A stretch of 64,000 nucleotides of DNA. It comes from Pseudonocardia sp. (GTDB taxonomy: Bacteria > Actinomycetota > Actinomycetes > Mycobacteriales > Pseudonocardiaceae). The stretch is from assembly GCA_025869365.1 (NCBI GenBank), contig JAOZVV010000156.1, forward strand, positions 1 through 64,000, written 5' to 3'. The notes beneath the pieces are model-generated. The model saw only the letters and a program-made list of their open reading frames with translations, ran no database searches and was not told the DNA's origin. Positions 63,410 through 64,000 of the stretch are shown here, piece after piece. A program made the translations under genes and the position numbers. The stretch's first letter is position 1; each line of letters starts with the position of its first letter.

Positions 63410-63652
63410 CTCGTCACGGTGCCAGGACGGTCGGTCACCTCGACCTCCGGGGCCCAGTACCGCGTTCCTCCGACGAACGGCCGAATGTTCTGTGCGATCG
63501 GCCGATATTTGCGGGAGCGGCCGAAAAATCCGTTCGGACTGTAACTCTGATCTCGCCTGCTCCGAGCCAGATATAGGGATTGGTTGCATGCTCGGGGTGG
63601 GGGCGGCGCAGCGCCCGGTGAATGACCATGAATCATCTGCGGGGGTGGATGC
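63410..63652. other. AT-richer divergent intergenic region
   Basis: The 243 bases between the Rv3030-like methyltransferase and the oxidoreductase are less GC-rich than the flanks, with AT-rich patches (CGATATTTGCGGGAG, GAAAAATCCG, CCAGATATAGGGATTGG) that could be promoters for both sides. No gene is supported. Confidence 0.4.
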
Positions 63653-64000
63653 ATGATCGCGAAATCGTTCGCGCGTATCGCGGTGATCGGATTCGGGTAC
63701 TGGGGGAGCAAGCACGTCCGGGTTCTCGGCACCGTGCCCGGTGTCGACGTGACCGTCGTGGACCCGGACCTCGACCGGCTGGCCGACGCCGTGTCGCACT
63801 ACCCGACGGTGCGGACGGCGAGTCACCTCGCCGCCGTCGCCGACGACCTGGACGCGGTCGTGATCGCGACGCCGCCGTCGACCCATCACGCCCTGGCGGC
63901 CGAGGCGCTGGCCGCCGGGCTGCACGTGATGGTGGAGAAACCGCTGGCCACCTCGGTGAGCGAGGCCGAGTCCCTCGTCGAGGCCGCCGAGTCCGCGGGC
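63653..64000 (+). CDS. Gfo/Idh/MocA family oxidoreductase (5' part, runs off window)
   Basis: The first 116 residues of an NAD(P)-dependent dehydrogenase; the gene continues beyond 64000. The Rossmann motif is IAVIGFGYWGSKHVRVL, ATPPSTHHALAAEALAAGLHVMVEKPLATS carries the family's EKP catalytic Lys. Members act on sugars or nucleotide sugars, often in polysaccharide gene clusters. Start ATG preceded by GGGGGTGG. It is divergent from the methyltransferase, and probably begins a new plus-strand cluster. Confidence 0.88.
   Translation, partial: MIAKSFARIAVIGFGYWGSKHVRVLGTVPGVDVTVVDPDLDRLADAVSHYPTVRTASHLAAVADDLDAVVIATPPSTHHALAAEALAAGLHVMVEKPLATSVSEAESLVEAAESAG

Overview
The window is chromosomal DNA of a very GC-rich actinobacterium, most likely a Pseudonocardia-like member of the Pseudonocardiales. 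This assignment is inferred, not proved. The support is strong GC3 codon bias with many GTG starts and ATGA/GTGA gene overlaps, a nucS mismatch endonuclease in place of MutS/MutL, actinobacterial GlgE-pathway genes, a crotonyl-CoA carboxylase/reductase, an SCO6745-type protein and an FmdB-type zinc ribbon. No rRNA, tRNA, complete insertion sequence or CRISPR array was recognised.

Layout. (1) 0-4.3 kb: a minus-strand acyl-CoA operon with two CaiB/BaiF CoA-transferases, a DUF35 Zn-ribbon/OB-fold protein and a thiolase-like protein. The thiolase-like gene is shortened at its 3' end and changes codon style abruptly inside the gene. (2) 4.3-15.9 kb: a helix-rich phasin-like protein, an ehuBCDA-type compatible-solute or amino-acid ABC importer plus an unlinked EhuB-like binding protein, two TetR regulators with visible palindromic operators, an enoyl-CoA hydratase, a cytochrome P450, a Nudix hydrolase and a PHA synthase. 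(3) 16-29 kb: a WYL regulator, nucS, an aldehyde dehydrogenase, a tandem-duplicated 3-hydroxyacyl-CoA dehydrogenase, a DivIVA-like coiled coil, and an ethylmalonyl-CoA/methylmalonyl-CoA gene group (ccr, epimerase, acetyl-CoA acetyltransferase, meaB). (4) 27.8-35.2 kb: assorted regulators and housekeeping-type genes, including XRE and MarR regulators, a thiamine-binding-like protein, a hydrolase, YbbN and a GT87 mannosyltransferase-like membrane protein. (5) 35.2-51.3 kb: a nearly complete GlgE/alpha-glucan set (glgB, maltokinase, treS, glgE, glgP, glgX). It is interrupted by a split ribD pair and an ArsR-SRPBCC fusion. (6) 51.3-58.8 kb: a soluble ABC ATPase, an enoyl-CoA hydratase, RNase Z, a methyltransferase, a histidine kinase with a response regulator and a second, degenerate response regulator, and a nucleoside hydrolase. 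(7) 58.9-63.4 kb: a hexapeptide acyltransferase, a GT4 glycosyltransferase, a GH57/DUF1957 glucan-branching enzyme and a methyltransferase. The last three are in the same order as Rv3032-Rv3031-Rv3030 of Mycobacterium tuberculosis and suggest a methylated, possibly acylated glucan. The window ends inside a Gfo/Idh/MocA oxidoreductase.

How the parts work together. Two carbon-storage themes dominate. Acetyl-CoA can be condensed by the thiolase and reduced by the duplicated HADH, then either polymerised by the PHA synthase or dehydrated and carboxylated by Ccr toward ethylmalonyl- and methylmalonyl-CoA, with the epimerase and MeaB serving that branch. Trehalose can be turned into alpha-glucan by TreS, maltokinase, GlgE and GlgB and degraded by GlgP and GlgX. 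The 59-63 kb cluster looks like a specialised glucan built on the same chemistry.

The most unusual items are a family of GAGTCGCGG-type palindromic repeats at gene ends, a branching enzyme with a roughly 250-residue acidic disordered tail, the mosaic thiolase gene at the left edge, and several long perfect inverted repeats.
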